The translations under genes and the position numbers were made by a program. A stretch of DNA of 64,000 nucleotides from Hippasteria phrygiana (Eukaryota > Echinodermata > Asteroidea > Valvatida > Goniasteridae). The notes under the pieces were generated by a model. It ran no database searches and was not told the origin of the DNA. It saw nothing but the letters and a program-made list of their open reading frames with translations. Below are positions 1 through 11,880 of the stretch, piece after piece (position 1 is the stretch's first letter; every line of letters begins with the position of its first letter). The DNA is taken from NCBI GenBank assembly GCA_037893225.1, contig JAZGUH010000565.1, forward strand, positions 186,001 to 250,000, given 5' to 3'.

Positions 1-352
1 TTGGAGGATTGAGGATGAATGGTGATTGAAGCACAGGAGGATTTTGGAGGATTGAGGATAAATGGTGATTGAAGCACAGGATGATTTTGGAGGAATGAGG
101 ATGAATGGTGATTGAAGCACAGGATGATTTTGGAGGATTGAGGATGAATGGTGATTGAAGCACCAGATGATTTTGGAGGATTGAGGATGAATGGTGATTG
201 AAGCACAGGATGATTTTGGAGGATTGAGGATGAATGGTGATTAAAGCACCAGATGATTTTGGAGGATTGAGGATGAATGGTGATTGAAGCACAGGAGGAT
301 TTTGGAGGATTGAGGATGAATGGTGATTGAAGCCCCGGAGGATTTTGGAGGA
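1..352. repeat. 43-bp minisatellite, about 8 copies
   Basis: Tandem units with a 43-base period (starts at 1, 44, 87, 130 and so on), each carrying TTGGAGGATTGAGGATGAAT and an AAGCAC motif. The array is followed by GGGGTTAGGGTTTTAA near 380-395, which resembles the right end of the CCCTAAC TTAA-type elements elsewhere in the window. It therefore looks like an expanded interior of such an element. It lies in a DDX52 intron and is cut by the window edge. Confidence 0.9.
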
Positions 353-549
353 TTGAGGATGGTTCCAAGCAATAAGGGCCTAGGGGTTAGGGTTTTAATG
401 CAGTGTGTGTTGCTGTGGCTCAATTCTAGCACCTGCTACAACCTTTGAATTTGATTGAATCATGCCCCCTTGTTTGGTGAAATCGCCCCAAAGCAACATT
501 TTGAAATTGAATTTGGTTATAAAACTATGGGATATAATAGATTAGGTAT

Positions 550-1410
550 TTTCAATTCAATTTAATTTATTTAAATTTATTTTTCAAAGTGAACAAAGAA
601 ACTGGCAGAAGCGGGATTCGAACCTGCGACCTCTGGGTTACCGTACCGGCGCTCTACCAACTGAGCTATCTTGCCCTATGTTGGCGGTCTCCCAAATTGT
701 CAGTATCTTTGTTCGGGTGGGCGCTAGTCAGAAGTCATAAACCCAGAATGCCGTATAGCCAGGGATCACACCCAATTTTACGATACAACCTTGGAAGCGA
801 CATTGTGGGGATCACTCAATGAGGATACGACTTTTTAACTTATAATTCGTCAAACAATCCACAAGGGAAACTGACTAGGTAAATTTGAATACATTTTCAA
901 AGTAAACAAAGAAACTGACAGGAGCAGGATTCGAACCTGTGACCTCTGGGTTACCGTACCGGCGCTCTACCAACTGAGCTATCTTGCCCTATGTTGGCGG
1001 TCTCCCAAATTGTCAGTATCTTTGTTCGGGTGGGCGCTAGTCAGAAGTCATAAACCCAGAACGCCGTATAGCCAGGGATCACACCCAATTTTACGATACA
1101 ACCTGGGAAGCGACATTGTGGGGATCACTCAATGAGTGATACGACTTTTTAACTTATAATTCATCAAACAATCCACAAGGGAAACTGACTAGGTAAATTT
1201 GAATACATTTTCAAAGTGAACAAAGAAACTGGCAGGAGCGGGATTCGAACCTGCAATCTCCGGGTTACTGTACCGACGCTCTACCAACTGAGCTATCTTG
1301 CCCTATGTTGCCAGTTTCTTTGTTCACTTTGAAAATATATTCAAATTTACCTAGTCAGTTTCCCTTGTGGATTGTTTGACGAATTAATTTAATTTAATTC
1401 AATTCATAAT
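550..1410 (-). repeat. tRNA-derived SINE array, 3 head-to-tail units
   Basis: Three units of about 313 bp contain tRNA-like heads at 603-676, 915-989 and 1230-1303, read on the minus strand. Each head has an A box (AGCTCAGTTGG) and a B box (GGTTCGAATCC). The anticodon stem is imperfect and no intact anticodon loop is evident, so these are tRNA-derived repeats rather than tRNA genes. After the third head, 1304-1386 carries the body in inverted orientation, and both outer edges have AATTCAATTTAATTTA-type sequence. Copies also occur near 30290, 49640-50020 and 58330-59100. Confidence 0.85.
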
Positions 1411-1769
1411 TTGTCTACGTTAAAACAGAAATTTTGTGCCCACTGACACTACACTAAACACAATAAAAAACACAAAACAGAACACAATAAAATCTAAGGT
1501 AACGCACATTCGTAGAAAACATAAAAACACACTACTAAGATTGGCAGGAAAAGTGTCAATTGAACTACGAACAACAGAGCACAGAAATGTCAAGTGGTGG
1601 TCGCCACGGTGCAGCGCCCTAAATTTTTCCTAAATTAAAAATGTTAAAATCCCAAAACGGACTTTCCGGTGAAAAATCTCTGTTTCTGCTTGTAACTCAG
1701 GACGCCACAGTGCATCTTTCTGCTTGTTTCTTTTAATAGGCCGCATCACAAATACCAGACTCCGCTTAC

Positions 1770-1850
1770 CTTTAGATGAGCCAGAATTGGAAGAATAAAT
1801 GCAGCGGTTTTTCCAGAGCCAGTGGGTGCGCATGCCAACATCTCCCGTCG
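1770..1850 (-). CDS. DDX52 exon 4 (residues 216-242), Walker A
   Basis: 27 codons, [15 protein letters not shown] followed by [12 protein letters not shown], between a TTTTACAG acceptor and a GTAAGC donor. This is DEAD-box motif I. The exon is too short to appear as a long open frame in its own reading frame. Confidence 0.93.
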
Positions 1851-4800
1851 CTGTAAAACACAACAAAAAAACACGAACATCAACATGAACCCCGGATTGC
1901 CAGAATTATTGTCTGCGTGTTAAATTGTGCCATTCTTACAAAGGACCAGTCGGAAGTCACATTCCTCCCTTTTGAGCTACAGGCAAAAATCCATTGAGGG
2001 TCGAAATTTTTGATTTATTACTTTACCCTAACAGTCCTCCAATTTTAATATGATTTTCCACACACTCTGGGTAGTTAGGGTTAAAATGCTAGTTTATGTA
2101 AAATAGAAGCATACTGTGTTTTCGTTTTTTTGTGTGGATTATTTGACGAATTTTTTTATTTTAGTACAATAAAATGTAAAAAAAGAAGAAGAGATTTTAG
2201 TAAGGTAACTCACCAGAATTTGTGTTTAGTTTTCTTCATAAGATTCGTTATTTTTCGATTCGTGTACATCGCCATTTTGAATGCAATCATAACAAACTTG
2301 GTATCGATTTAAAGCTTGTGATCTAAACTCTTCATTGATTGGCCGATCTGACCAATATTTCCACAAATAAACCAATGAGAGACACTTTTAGGAGATACCA
2401 AGCAAAGCTACCCCCTAATCGTGAGCCGTCTTGTATTTGTGTGAATATTTATATACACACATACAAAAATATTCACACAAATACAAGAATATTCACACAA
2501 ATAAATCAATATATGGTTAAGTTCAGGTGATGTATGCACTTTCTTGTTATATCAGTTTAAACGAAGCACACAATATATATCCATTCTTAATAACCTAAGA
2601 CAGTTTACCCGTTCCAATTGGTCAAAAGCCCATCACATGGGTGGTTCTAAATAAAGGGAATAAATATGTGCTGGGCCGGTTTTAGACAAGTACGTTTAAA
2701 ACCGACTTCAGACCTGACGCTTGATAATGACCCCAGCGAAAACCTCTGAAAATGATAAATTTCCAATGATTTCGTTCAATTTTGTTTACCTTGGTTTGTA
2801 AAACACCCCTTTAGCTATTTAATGGTTCGTGCCTCACGCGAGTAGTGCTAAAAATGTCCTTATACATGTATGGAAATTGACACGTGAGCGTCACACGTGC
2901 GACATGTGGTGTGCCGGTGCAGTGTGAAGTTATGGACTCTAAAATTTAGAGTTGCGTCCGTATTTAATACGTATGCAACGGTATAGTATTGCGCTTGCGT
3001 AATTGGGAGAGTGACTGGTCGCGCGAGTGTTCATCCAATAAAAGGAGCCAGATTTCATAGGAATCTAAATTTTGTGTGATACCGGAAAAGGGGTTTAAAA
3101 CCGGTTGGTGTTTTATCGGCCATTTAAATCCACCAACGTGAGGGGCTTTCGACCAATAGGAACGGGTAAACTGTCTTAGGTATTTATGAATGACCGATAA
3201 AATATGAAATCTGGTTGGTTGAACACTCACGCGACCAGTCACTCTCCCAATTACGCAAGCGCAATACTACTGTTGTGTCCGTATTTTAGTCTATAATTTT
3301 ACACCGTACACCAGCACTGCTGCGTTCTGCGCCACATGTCACGCACGCGTCAATTTCCATATAAGGACATTTTTAGCACTGCTCGCGTGAGGCACGGAAC
3401 ATTAACCAGTTCGTGTCGGAGGATGTGTTAACACGATCTGGCTGTTTTTATACACGGGCACGGCTGACAGGTTAAAACGTCAAGCTTGCCTCGACTCACC
3501 TCCGGGTGACGTCTCAACACGCTAATCCCTCATTTGTTTTGTACACACACACAAAGTCCGAGAAGTCTGTGGAGGCAGACCGTGTGTGGGTGGGCGCACC
3601 CGGAGTATTGAAATATATGAGGTTTCGGCAAGAAATATTGTACAAATACTGTTGAAATGACTCTTGCAAATCAGTATTTGTGGCGTTTGGCTGTATATCA
3701 GAAGTTGGCTGTTATATTTTGCCTTTTTGGGAAATATAAATTTTCGGCAAAAATAATCCCGGTGCGAACTAGTTAAATAGCTTAAAGGGGTGTTTTACAT
3801 ACCAAGGTAAAAAGAAATTGATCAAAATCATAGGCAATTCATAATTTTCAGAGGTTTTGCTGAATTATACAAAAAGGTATTTTAGAATGGGAATAAATAT
3901 GTGCTGGGCCGGTTTTAAACGTACGTTTAATACCGCCTTGGGGCCTGGACGCTGATAATGACCCGAGCCCTTAGTTAAACTTGTTTTCGCACATACATGA
4001 TCTGGCACCACAAAACGGGTGGAGAGTAGAAACATTTGAAATATTCAGATGATGATTTCCCTGCAAGTACAATATATACGCTTCAATTTGATGTATTTTA
4101 TATTTCAGCTCATTCCGAGCCCACACTGTAACCTTTTCATAAGTTGTTGAAGTCAACTTGTTTTGAGAAAATGAAGTTCAAAGTCACTGAACTACAAGTA
4201 CCCAAATTATAATCCTAGTACGAAAATATAATCAACCCAAACGTAATTTTTAGATTGAATTCCAAGGCCAAGTAAAAAAAATACCAGTTGATCGTCCGTT
4301 TAAAAAGAAGAAGATGAGGGCCTTTCTATTTGTTAATTTTTTTCCAAGATGGCCGCCAAGCATTTAAATTGAAAATGGTTGCCAAATTTTCACTTCAAAA
4401 TAACCGCCAGCTTTTTATTAGCTATTCTACTAGTAAGTCGAGTCAAAATATCCATGTTAAACAGTGTTCTATGTATTAGATTATTACCCCTTGAAGATGG
4501 ATGACGCCTATACACGTAAACAATTATTGTGTATGTTACGCTTGGCTGCACAAGCCTCTTGTGTCCGTTTTGCTTGGCTGCACAAGCCGGCCCAGCACCC
4601 CGGCGCCTCATTATAAATAACCGGGTTAAAGTACCCAATTGTTTATTGCATGTTCTTTTCAATTGCATTTTCACTTCGCATATCTCGAATGCCAGTAAAC
4701 TACCGCCCTCGCTGGCTTTGTAGAAGTCTAAAATATCGGGAAATGAAATCGATCATCGAAAGAATGGTGCAAAGATAAAGCGAAATACTTGAAAAAAACT

Positions 4801-7800
4801 AGCTATTTTTTTTGAAAAAAATAATGGCTGCGGCTTCAGAAAAGAATGCAGGTGGGGACGATCAACTGGTGTTTTTTTTTACCCTACCCTTCCCAAATCC
4901 TCCAAAATCCTTTGCCAAATGGAGCAATTTGGAGGATTGAGGGTCTTTGGAAGTTGAAGCATCGGAGGATTTTGCAGGATTGAGGGCATAAGAAGATTTT
5001 TGCCTCTGGAGGAAAATGGAGGATCCAGGTCATCAGGCCCAATCTGATGCTGGTTATTTCTGAGGACTGATGAGGTTATAGGGTGTTTACAAAAAGCCCT
5101 TAAGAGGATTTTGGAGGATTCATGCAATGGTCCCCATAAGAGGATGTTGGAGGATTCAGGTTACTTTTAGGAAAAATGATGTAGGGCCTAAAAGGAATAC
5201 GATCAAAAGGGTTTTTCTGAAGTAAAATGGTTAAATCCTAAAATCAACCCGGTGAAAAAAATGTTTGCAACTCAGAATGGCACAGAGCGATTTTTCACTC
5301 ACGTCACTGAGCCAAGCCTTTCGACAATACGAACAAGATCTAAAGATTTAAGTAAAAGAAAGTACTGGTTTCTGAAACAGAACTTTGCCGGTAAATTAAT
5401 CTTTCTCTCCTCCCCATTGCAGTTTATACCCACATGCAGCATGACTGGTATCGCTTGCATCTGGATCTGCGTTGGCTCCACAAAGCCGGCTCGGTGGATA
5501 TTCTCGATGATGTCCGAATGCAGGGCGTATTCATTCTGGAGCTCGTGGAATGTCCCCACTGGATCGGGAATGTCCGTTCCCCAAACGTGGATCTTGTGCT
5601 GTCTCCTAAATGCATTGACCTTTAAAAACAAAGCAAATGGATGAGGGGCTGTGACAAATCCAGGTGGATCCAACTTCCAAAAAGGGCTTGATTCGTAAAC
5701 GTAGAAGTATGTTTCTGAGAAATGATGACAATTACACATTTACTGGGAAGTGTCCTGAACCTGTCAAACTCCAACACTGTGCAGTATACATTCTTTGTAC
5801 AAATTGGGCATCATATACATGTACATGTAGCTCCAAACGTAATGGTCCAAAGGCTCTACAGTCCTGAACCTTCAAAATACAACACAACATGGTGTTGGAT
5901 TTTTGGCGGGAAAGAGTTCCATATCCGGACATCACTTATACCTCGTGCACAAAGTCTATGGGCCATGACAGAAAAAGTCAAAGTATTTTCAAAGAATAAG
6001 TTGAAAATTTTTCCCTCCTAAATTTGTGTTTCTTCATCAGATTTACACTTTTTGGTAGTTTTTAAGTCATATTAAGGGAAAATAAGTGATGTCCGGATAT
6101 GGAACTCTTTTCAATAAATAAAATAATCTGAGCTACATGTACATCCAAAATGACGGAGGTACTAGGAACCAGTCTAGCCCCATTCCACTGATCTACTTGT
6201 ATAAAACCTGGATAAGCTCATTGGCCATTTGCGCGCTGTACGAACAACTGTAGTCAGCAGCCACCATATTAATTACCACTCCTGGAAAATCCATAAATCA
6301 TTGCTGCCTAGTCTGGCGCCTGCTTAGTTTTACGTACATTTGTGCTTCGTGTGGAGTGAAAAGATGGTGGACGTTGCTGTCAACTTGAACAGCCAATGAT
6401 CTATCTAGCCCTAGAAGGACGCCATCTTTCCCAAAGAGTAGAAATATTCCTCCAAAAATGTCAAGAAAAGGAGATATTTCTGGCTCAAAATCGTCTCCAC
6501 GCGACACCGACTTAACAAACAAGAGGAGTAATACCTTGTCCGCACGTCTTGAACGCGCGCCGTGCATGATGACCTGTAAATTGCGCCTTCTGTTGATGAA
6601 GGTATTGCTTGCATGGAGACGATTTTGAGCTGGAAATATCTCCTCTTCTTGACATTTTTGGAGGAATATTTCTACTCTTCAGGAAAGATGGACTGTTGAA
6701 CTGTTGGCAGAGATGATGCCACGAATATTCTTGCAGGTAAACTGTGATTGTTTAACCTCAATTTCTAGCATAGACCTGCTGTGCAGTTTCGTGAGCTAGG
6801 ACGGCATATCATGGCGTTCTTCTAGGACTATGATCTATCCAGATTATTAGTTTCCAAGGAGCTAAAATTTTAATATTGTTTTCCTTTTGTTTTTTAATTC
6901 ATGCAATATACGTGTATACCTGCTCTCGTCTAATCTGCTCTAATTTTTCTGCAGAGCATTTCTGGATTTCTTCCTTTTTGTTGCCGAGCTGCAAAGATGC
7001 CATCAGCCGCATCCCGCCTCCATCCTCCAAGGTCCCCTCCTCGTCCGCATCACCAGTGTCCTTCCTCTTCTTATTCCTCTTCCTCTTCCTCTTTGACACA
7101 GACTGGTCCTCCTCTGCCCTGCATTTCCTCTTGTTTGTGTCTGTTTCTGCCTGCCTGTGGCTGGTTGTGGTCTCTGGATCGTCGTCGTCAACTTGGAGTG
7201 TTTTGGGTGAATCTTTGGTGGAACCAAAGATGTCTAAAGCTCTTGAAATCTCCTGCTTGCTGGCTGGCTTTGGAGTTGCTTTAATGACCTGGTTGAAAAT
7301 ATGATCAATCCAAGCTATTCACGTTAGTTATGTTTTTTATGGAGTTTGCAAGCCGCTGTACTCCATTAAAGTAACCACACCATGTACAGTTTTACAGTGA
7401 TGAGTAATTACATAATAGTTTAAATTTATTCATGGTGGCCATGATATCTTCACGATTTTCACGACAGGTGATCTGGGTTCTTTTACATGTACTGAGCCTT
7501 TGTTACATGTGATGGTGTTTTATCCTTCACCTAGTAAAAGGAAAAACACTTGCCTTGATTTAAGCTGAAGGTCAAAAAACGAGGGAATGATTTTACTTTA
7601 AACCCTAACCTACCTGAATCAAAATCCATACCCCTGTTTTGGAGGATTTCGGAGGATTTAGGATACCTCCATATTGAAAACTGGGGGATTTTGATGGATT
7701 GATGATTGTAAGCCTAGCGGTACTGCAGGATTTTTATGGATTCAGGATACCTCCATATTGAGCAGTCACCAAAACCAACTTTTCGTGCATGACAAAATAT

Positions 7801-10800
7801 AGGTGGATTTTGGCGGATTCAGGATACTTTCTAGTAAAGTTACCCAGGGGGTTAGGGTTAATAACCCCACCAAAATCGGTCAGGAACAGCAAAATCTTGG
7901 AAAATAATTAACCCTCCGGAAAGATTTTACTCTAATACCCCCACCAAAATCAGTCAGGAACAGCACATTTTGGAAAATAACTATCTATCTTCTATTTTGT
8001 GCAATATATGGGAAGAAAGTTTGTGTTTTCTGTGATAGATGTTCTTGGCACCATGTACATGTATAGTCACTCAAAGTGTTCACCATGTACATGTTGATTT
8101 CTTCCTCATTTTTTCCAGATTTTGCTGAAATAAATCTTGAAATAACAGGTTGTTATCAAGGAGGGTTGGTTATTTTCCAATATTTTGCTGTTCTTGACCG
8201 ATTTTGGTGGGGGGGGGGTATTAAAGTAAAATCTTTCCGTATAAGGGAACAAAAATCCACTTTTAGGTTATTGGAATAAGCGAGTGCAATAATTGACTTT
8301 TGAAATGCAATATGGGTAAAAGGTCACAGGTCAGCTGTACCAAAACAGCGTGCAAGGCCGATACGATGAGGCGGAATTTGGTACAGCTGACCTTTGACCT
8401 GAGAATTATCGAACTCGCTTATTGCCAAACTAACAAACCAACAGGTATGCCGTAGCATAGTAGATAAAGGGCAGGGTTTTAGTTTTTGTTACTTTTTGAG
8501 GGAAATTTTGGGGTAAAGTGAAGATGAAGACGACCAAATACAAGGCGAAAATAAAGATGCTGATCATAGTGACAAACAGTAAATGCAAAACTGCGTTGAT
8601 TCGCACTGACTGGCAACTGCTGTAAAGCGCAAAAGAAAATTGCATTTTCTACTGCAATAAACTGTTCAAAATTACAAAAATGATGTCAGTAGAATTAAGT
8701 CTTACTGCTTTAGGTTGAAAAAGTCATTTTGGAATGAAAAAAATATCCTTGACTCTAATAGTAATATGATCAAAGTCTGAAATAGGGGCCCTCTAGGCCT
8801 ACCATGACTAACGTTAGCATGGTTAGGCGGCATGTTAGGGCCAAATAATCGTCATTATGGTAATCGTTACCTTTAGGACCCCGTTCCATTATAAGAGAAC
8901 GAAGGAGACAATTTATGTTTCGGAACTTACCTCAATATTTTGCGATTATACAGGCAGGAAAAGTCACTTTGTGTGCTTGATATTATCTAATAGTTCGCTA
9001 AGATATCATGTTGAATATATGAGCAAGCTTAATTTTGTGGAAAGAGGGCAGGGTTTTGATTTATGAGGGAAATGATGTGGTAAAACGTCTCTGACTGCAA
9101 ACAAAGGTAGGAAAGTCACATTTTCTTTGAAAGTGCATTTCAAAATTACAACAGACATGAGTTAATCTGAAGAAAAAAAGACTGCTTTAGCAAAGTCACT
9201 TTGGTACTGTAAAGTTATCTGCAAAAGTCAGTTTTGAATGGAACTCGAAAAAATAGAGGTGTTCCTTGCTCTATGCCTAAAGCAAGGTAGTACTATTAAA
9301 CGATTACCGTAATCTACTTCCAAAAATGTAAGGCTCTCCGTTGGCCTTACAACGCTAGGCTTTTTTGGACCCCGTGACTCAATGGGATTTGCAATACGCT
9401 CTTGTTAGATCAGTTACAATGTTCTAGAATTCCACTTTCCCAAACGTTAATCTCCCCAGAAGGTTATCCAATCCCTCCTACAGATCTTTGAGACTTTTGC
9501 GGCACATTTGCAGAACATTGAAACGGACAATTTATTGAGAAATCAGAGTTTTTACTCACCAACCGACGTATTCAGCCGAGATGAACATGGCGTCGCACAG
9601 CTGACTAATACAGTCCACCAGACTGCGCATGCGCGTGGAGTTTTCGAAGAGATTTGAGGCTCGACCATTTTTTGAAGGGGGGGGGGGCATCTTGTCTACA
9701 TCGCGCTTTGGTGATGTGTGGAATGTGATTAATTAATGGCGCGCTATTATACCTAGTGTGGTTCCTTGGCCTGACAATGTTTGTTATGCCCAGACGTCTA
9801 CATTGTAGGGCAGGTAGCCACGTAGCTATTTTTAGATGATGCAACAAATCAAATTATATTAACGACTTTTCCCAAATAGGCACAAACCCTAGCTGCAGTG
9901 GCTTTAAATATAGTGATATTTGGCATTTTGTCTGATGTTGTTTTTGGCCAATGCAAGCTTTTATTTTATGCAAATCAGAAAAAAACAGAATCTGGATCGA
10001 TGGTCATTATTTTGTTCACGTTGTTCATTTGAAAACCGAAGGAATGTTCAAACACACACAACACTATGTAAAGCGCGTCATGCACACATCACCGTTGCGC
10101 GATGTAGACAAGATGCCCCCCCTTCAAAAAATGGTCGAGCCCCAAATCTCTTCAAAAACTCCACGCGCATGCGCAGTCTGGTGGACTGTATTAGTCAGCT
10201 GTGCGACGCCATGTTCATCTCGGCTGAATACGTCGGTTGGTGAGTAAAAACTCAGATTTCTCAATAAATTGTCCGTTTCAATGTTCTGCAAATGTGCCGC
10301 AAAAGTCTCAAAGATCTGTAGGAGGGATTGGATAACCTTCTGGGGAGATTAACGTTTGGGGAAGTGGAATTCTAGAACATTGTAACTGATCTAACAAGAG
10401 CGTATTGCAAATCCCATTGAGTTACGGGGTCCAAAAAAGCCTAGCGTTGTATACTTCCAAAAATGTAAGGCTCTCCGTTAGCCTTACAAGGATATGTGAT
10501 TTTGGTCCCCGTAACTCAATGGGATTTGCAATACGCTCTTGCGATATCAGTTACAATGTTCCAGAATTCCACTTTCCCAAACCTTAATCTCCCCAGAAGG
10601 TTATCCAATCCCTCCTACATATCTTTTAGACTTTTGCGGCCCATTTGCGGAACATTGAAACGGACAATTTATTGAGTAATGGAGTTTTTACTCACCGACC
10701 GACGTATGCAGCCAAAATGAACATGGCGTCGCACAGCTGACTGATACAGTCCACCAGAATGTGCATGCGCGTGGATTTTTCGAAGAAATTTGGGGCTCGA

Positions 10801-11665
10801 CCATTTTTTGAAGGAGGGGGGTGCATCTTGTCTACATCGCGCAACGGTGATGTGTGCATGACGCGCTTTACACATCGTTGTGTGTGTTTGAACATTCCTT
10901 CGGTTTTAAAATGAACATTTACGGAATCTTTTTGGTGCTGATTAATAGTCGGTATTGCAACATTATAACGTTCAAAATTCGCTGACATTCAGTTTTGCGT
11001 TTGTTTTTGTATGCGGTATCTAATCTGGATAAAAACATACATTCCACACATCACCAAAGCGCGATGTAGACAAGATGCCCCCCTCCTTCAAAAAATGGTC
11101 GAGCCCCAAATTTCTTTGAAAAATCCACGCGCATGCGCATTCTGGTGGACTGTATCAGTCAGCTGTGCGACGCCATGTTCATTTTGGCTGCATACGTCGG
11201 TCGGTGAGTAAAAACTCCATTACTCAATAAATTGTCCGTTTCAATGTTCCGCAAATGGGCCGCAAAAGTCTAAAAGATATGTAGGAGGGATTGGATAACC
11301 TTCTGGGGAGATTAAGGTTTGGGAAAGTGGAATTCTGGAACATTGTAACTGATATCGCAAGAGCGTATTGCAAATCCCATTGAGTTACGGGGACCAAAAT
11401 CACATATCCTTGTAAGGCTAACGGAGAGCCTTACATTTTTGGAAGTAACAGTATAAATCATGGTAGTAATGATGAACACAAATGGATGGTTATTTTCCAA
11501 GATTTTGCTGTTCCTAACCGATTTTGGTGGGGTATTAAAGTAAACTACTTCCTCTTTTAAGTCTAATTATATCACCTGGAATTTTTCAGCATCATGTCTA
11601 AAGCGCTGCAAATCAAATTTCAGTCCCGCTCCAAGTTTTCGGAACAGATCCATGGAGGTCGCCAT
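1770..11665 (-). CDS. DDX52 (Rok1-like) DEAD-box RNA helicase, 5' part of gene, 4 exons
   Basis: ATP-dependent RNA helicase of the DDX52/Rok1 family, which acts in nucleolar 18S rRNA processing (family knowledge). Exons on the minus strand are 11665-11576, 7288-6920, 5619-5434 and 1850-1770, all joining in phase 0, giving 242 residues. The start [14 protein letters not shown] matches the DDX52 N terminus. Exon 2 is acidic and basic with a [11 protein letters not shown] stretch, likely a nucleolar signal. Exon 3 holds the HKIHV-GTD-PDP signature and the Q motif (F199, P202-T203-Q204, Q206). Exon 4 holds Walker A, APTGSGKT, at residues 223-230. DEAD and the C-terminal RecA domain are missing because the gene runs off the left edge; I found no further exon in 1-1769. 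It is divergent from GLOD4 and probably shares its promoter. Confidence 0.95.
2022..2094. repeat. Short CCCTAAC-type TTAA element
   Basis: Begins TTACCCTAACAG and ends GTAGTTAGGGTTAA, so the ends are inverted copies with a TTAA target on the right and a mutated TTAC on the left. It looks like a small internal-deletion copy of the family described at 54464. Confidence 0.55.
2585..3410. repeat. Nested inverted repeats in DDX52 intron
   Basis: Three inverted pairs are visible: 2589-2629 with 3143-3183, 2985-3037 with 3218-3270, and 2820-2900 with 3340-3410. A direct repeat also links 2660-2725 with 3890-3965 (GTGCTGGGCCGGTTTTA). This resembles a foldback element that carries another palindrome at its centre. 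The stretch 3411-4480 otherwise shows nothing I can name. Confidence 0.7.
4484..4629. repeat. CCCCTTG-type TTAA MITE, degenerate
   Basis: Left end TTACCCCTTGAAGATGG and right end ACCGGGTTAA. The interior carries GCTTGGCTGCACAAGCC and CACCCCGGCGCCTCA, shared with the copies at 40371 and 48833 in this window. Confidence 0.65.
4868..5190. repeat. Old copy of GGAGGATT-word element
   Basis: Left part ACCCTACCCTTCCCAAATCC and repeated GGAGGATTTTGGAGGATT words match the 369-bp elements at 54464 and 56645. Both ends are decayed and no clean TTAA pair remains. Confidence 0.6.
5434..5619 (-). CDS. DDX52 exon 3 (residues 154-215), Q motif
   Basis: 62 codons from [16 protein letters not shown] to [10 protein letters not shown]. 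The donor is GTGGGT just below 5434. A second GT four bases further in (GTATAA) would break the frame into exon 4, so GTGGGT is preferred. The open frame reads on past the exon, but that extension is intron. Confidence 0.93.
5911..6110. repeat. 200-bp MITE with 27-bp inverted ends
   Basis: AAAGAGTTCCATATCCGGAC near 5911 is repeated in inverted form ending at 6110. The interior is unremarkable. The interval 5745-5900 just upstream is a decayed piece of the element seen at 22582. The element lies in a DDX52 intron. Confidence 0.7.
6405..6830. repeat. Foldback repeat, shared with 32104-32480
   Basis: The left part (GAAGGACGCCATC, then AAAAGGAGATATTTCTGGC) is mirrored on the right (GGAAATATCTCCTCTTC, then GGCGTTCTTCTAGG). 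The same sequence recurs in opposite orientation in GLOD4 intron 8 at 32104-32480. Confidence 0.6.
6920..7288 (-). CDS. DDX52 exon 2 (residues 31-153)
   Basis: 123 codons between an acceptor ending CCAG and a GTATAC donor. The start aligns with the DDX52 segment ending LDFFG (here ALDIFG). The middle is low-complexity, charged and poorly conserved, as in the family. The end, [10 protein letters not shown], leads directly into exon 3. The plus-strand open frames over this exon are shadows. Confidence 0.92.
7598..7861. repeat. CCCTAAC-type TTAA element
   Basis: Begins AAACCCTAACCTACC and ends GGGGGTTAGGGTTAA. The body repeats TTTTGGAGGATTTCGG and AGGATACCTCCATATTG words. It belongs to the family at 54464. 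Confidence 0.65.
7866..8260. repeat. ACCCCCACCAAAATC repeat
   Basis: Contains the inverted motif pair ACCCCACCAAAATCGG and CCGATTTTGGTGGGG around GGTTATTTTCCAA. The same sequence recurs at 11465-11545, 36740-36870, 38040-38450 and 38815-38980, so it is a dispersed family; its outer ends are not clear. Confidence 0.6.
8272..8423. repeat. 152-bp palindromic MITE
   Basis: GGAATAAGCGAGTGCAATAA at the left is inverted at the right (GAACTCGCTTATTGCC), and GTCAGCTGTACC mirrors GGTACAGCTGAC inside. The following 8424-9310 has no recognised gene or delimited repeat. Confidence 0.65.
9315..11448. repeat. 2.1-kb nested palindrome, four related arms
   Basis: Arms at 9315-9725, 10015-10451, 10452-10915 and 11039-11448 alternate in orientation. 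Arms 1 and 4 share a variant near the loop (CACATCACCAAAGCGCG type), and arms 2 and 3 share another (CACATCACCGTTGCGCG type). The whole is therefore an inverted duplication of an element that is itself a foldback. Each arm carries AACATGGCGTCGCACAGCTG in one orientation and TGTAAGGCTCTCCGTT at its end. It lies in DDX52 intron 1. No long ORF is shared by all the arms. Confidence 0.85.
11576..11665 (-). CDS. DDX52 exon 1 (residues 1-30)
   Basis: The ATG is the complement of 11663-11665. Thirty codons run to a GTGATA donor just below 11576. The stretch [16 protein letters not shown] aligns well with the vertebrate DDX52 start, which supports this start codon. Confidence 0.93.
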
Positions 11666-11880
11666 CTTGAGAGATTTTAACATGCGGGGAAAAGACAATT
11701 ATTTTTAACTGTTTACTGTTTGGAAGACATCTGTGAGAAAACAGTCGTCTGAAGTGAACACCTGATGGAACATGTGACTTCGAATATCGCACCGGACTCG
11801 ACTGTGTGTCGTATGCATGCAGCGCAGAGGGGAGGTGATTTTTGTATGTTTTTTGTTCAGTTTTGATAAATAAATCCACC
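11666..11880. promoter_or_regulatory. Divergent promoter between DDX52 and GLOD4
   Basis: The 215 bp between the two start codons must hold both 5' UTRs unless upstream exons exist. No TATA box is placed convincingly. The two coding exons diverge here with no intervening repeat, in contrast to the repeat-packed introns, which suggests constraint. Co-regulation is inference. Confidence 0.7.

Noticed and set aside
1..352. CRISPR-like array
   Set aside because: Contiguous tandem repeats without unique spacers, in an animal intron.
361..400. Telomere or interstitial telomeric repeat
   Set aside because: TTAGGG occurs singly at transposon ends, never as a tandem array.
603..676. Genuine tRNA gene
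   Set aside because: A and B boxes are present, but acceptor and anticodon stems have mismatches and the sequence recurs as part of a 313-bp repeat.
5299..5433. Extension of DDX52 exon 3 reading frame
   Set aside because: Past the GTGGGT donor the family alignment stops and resumes in exon 4; it is intron read-through.
6876..7304. Plus-strand frames of up to 142 codons, rich in Ser/Phe/Leu
   Set aside because: Antisense shadow of charged DDX52 exon 2.
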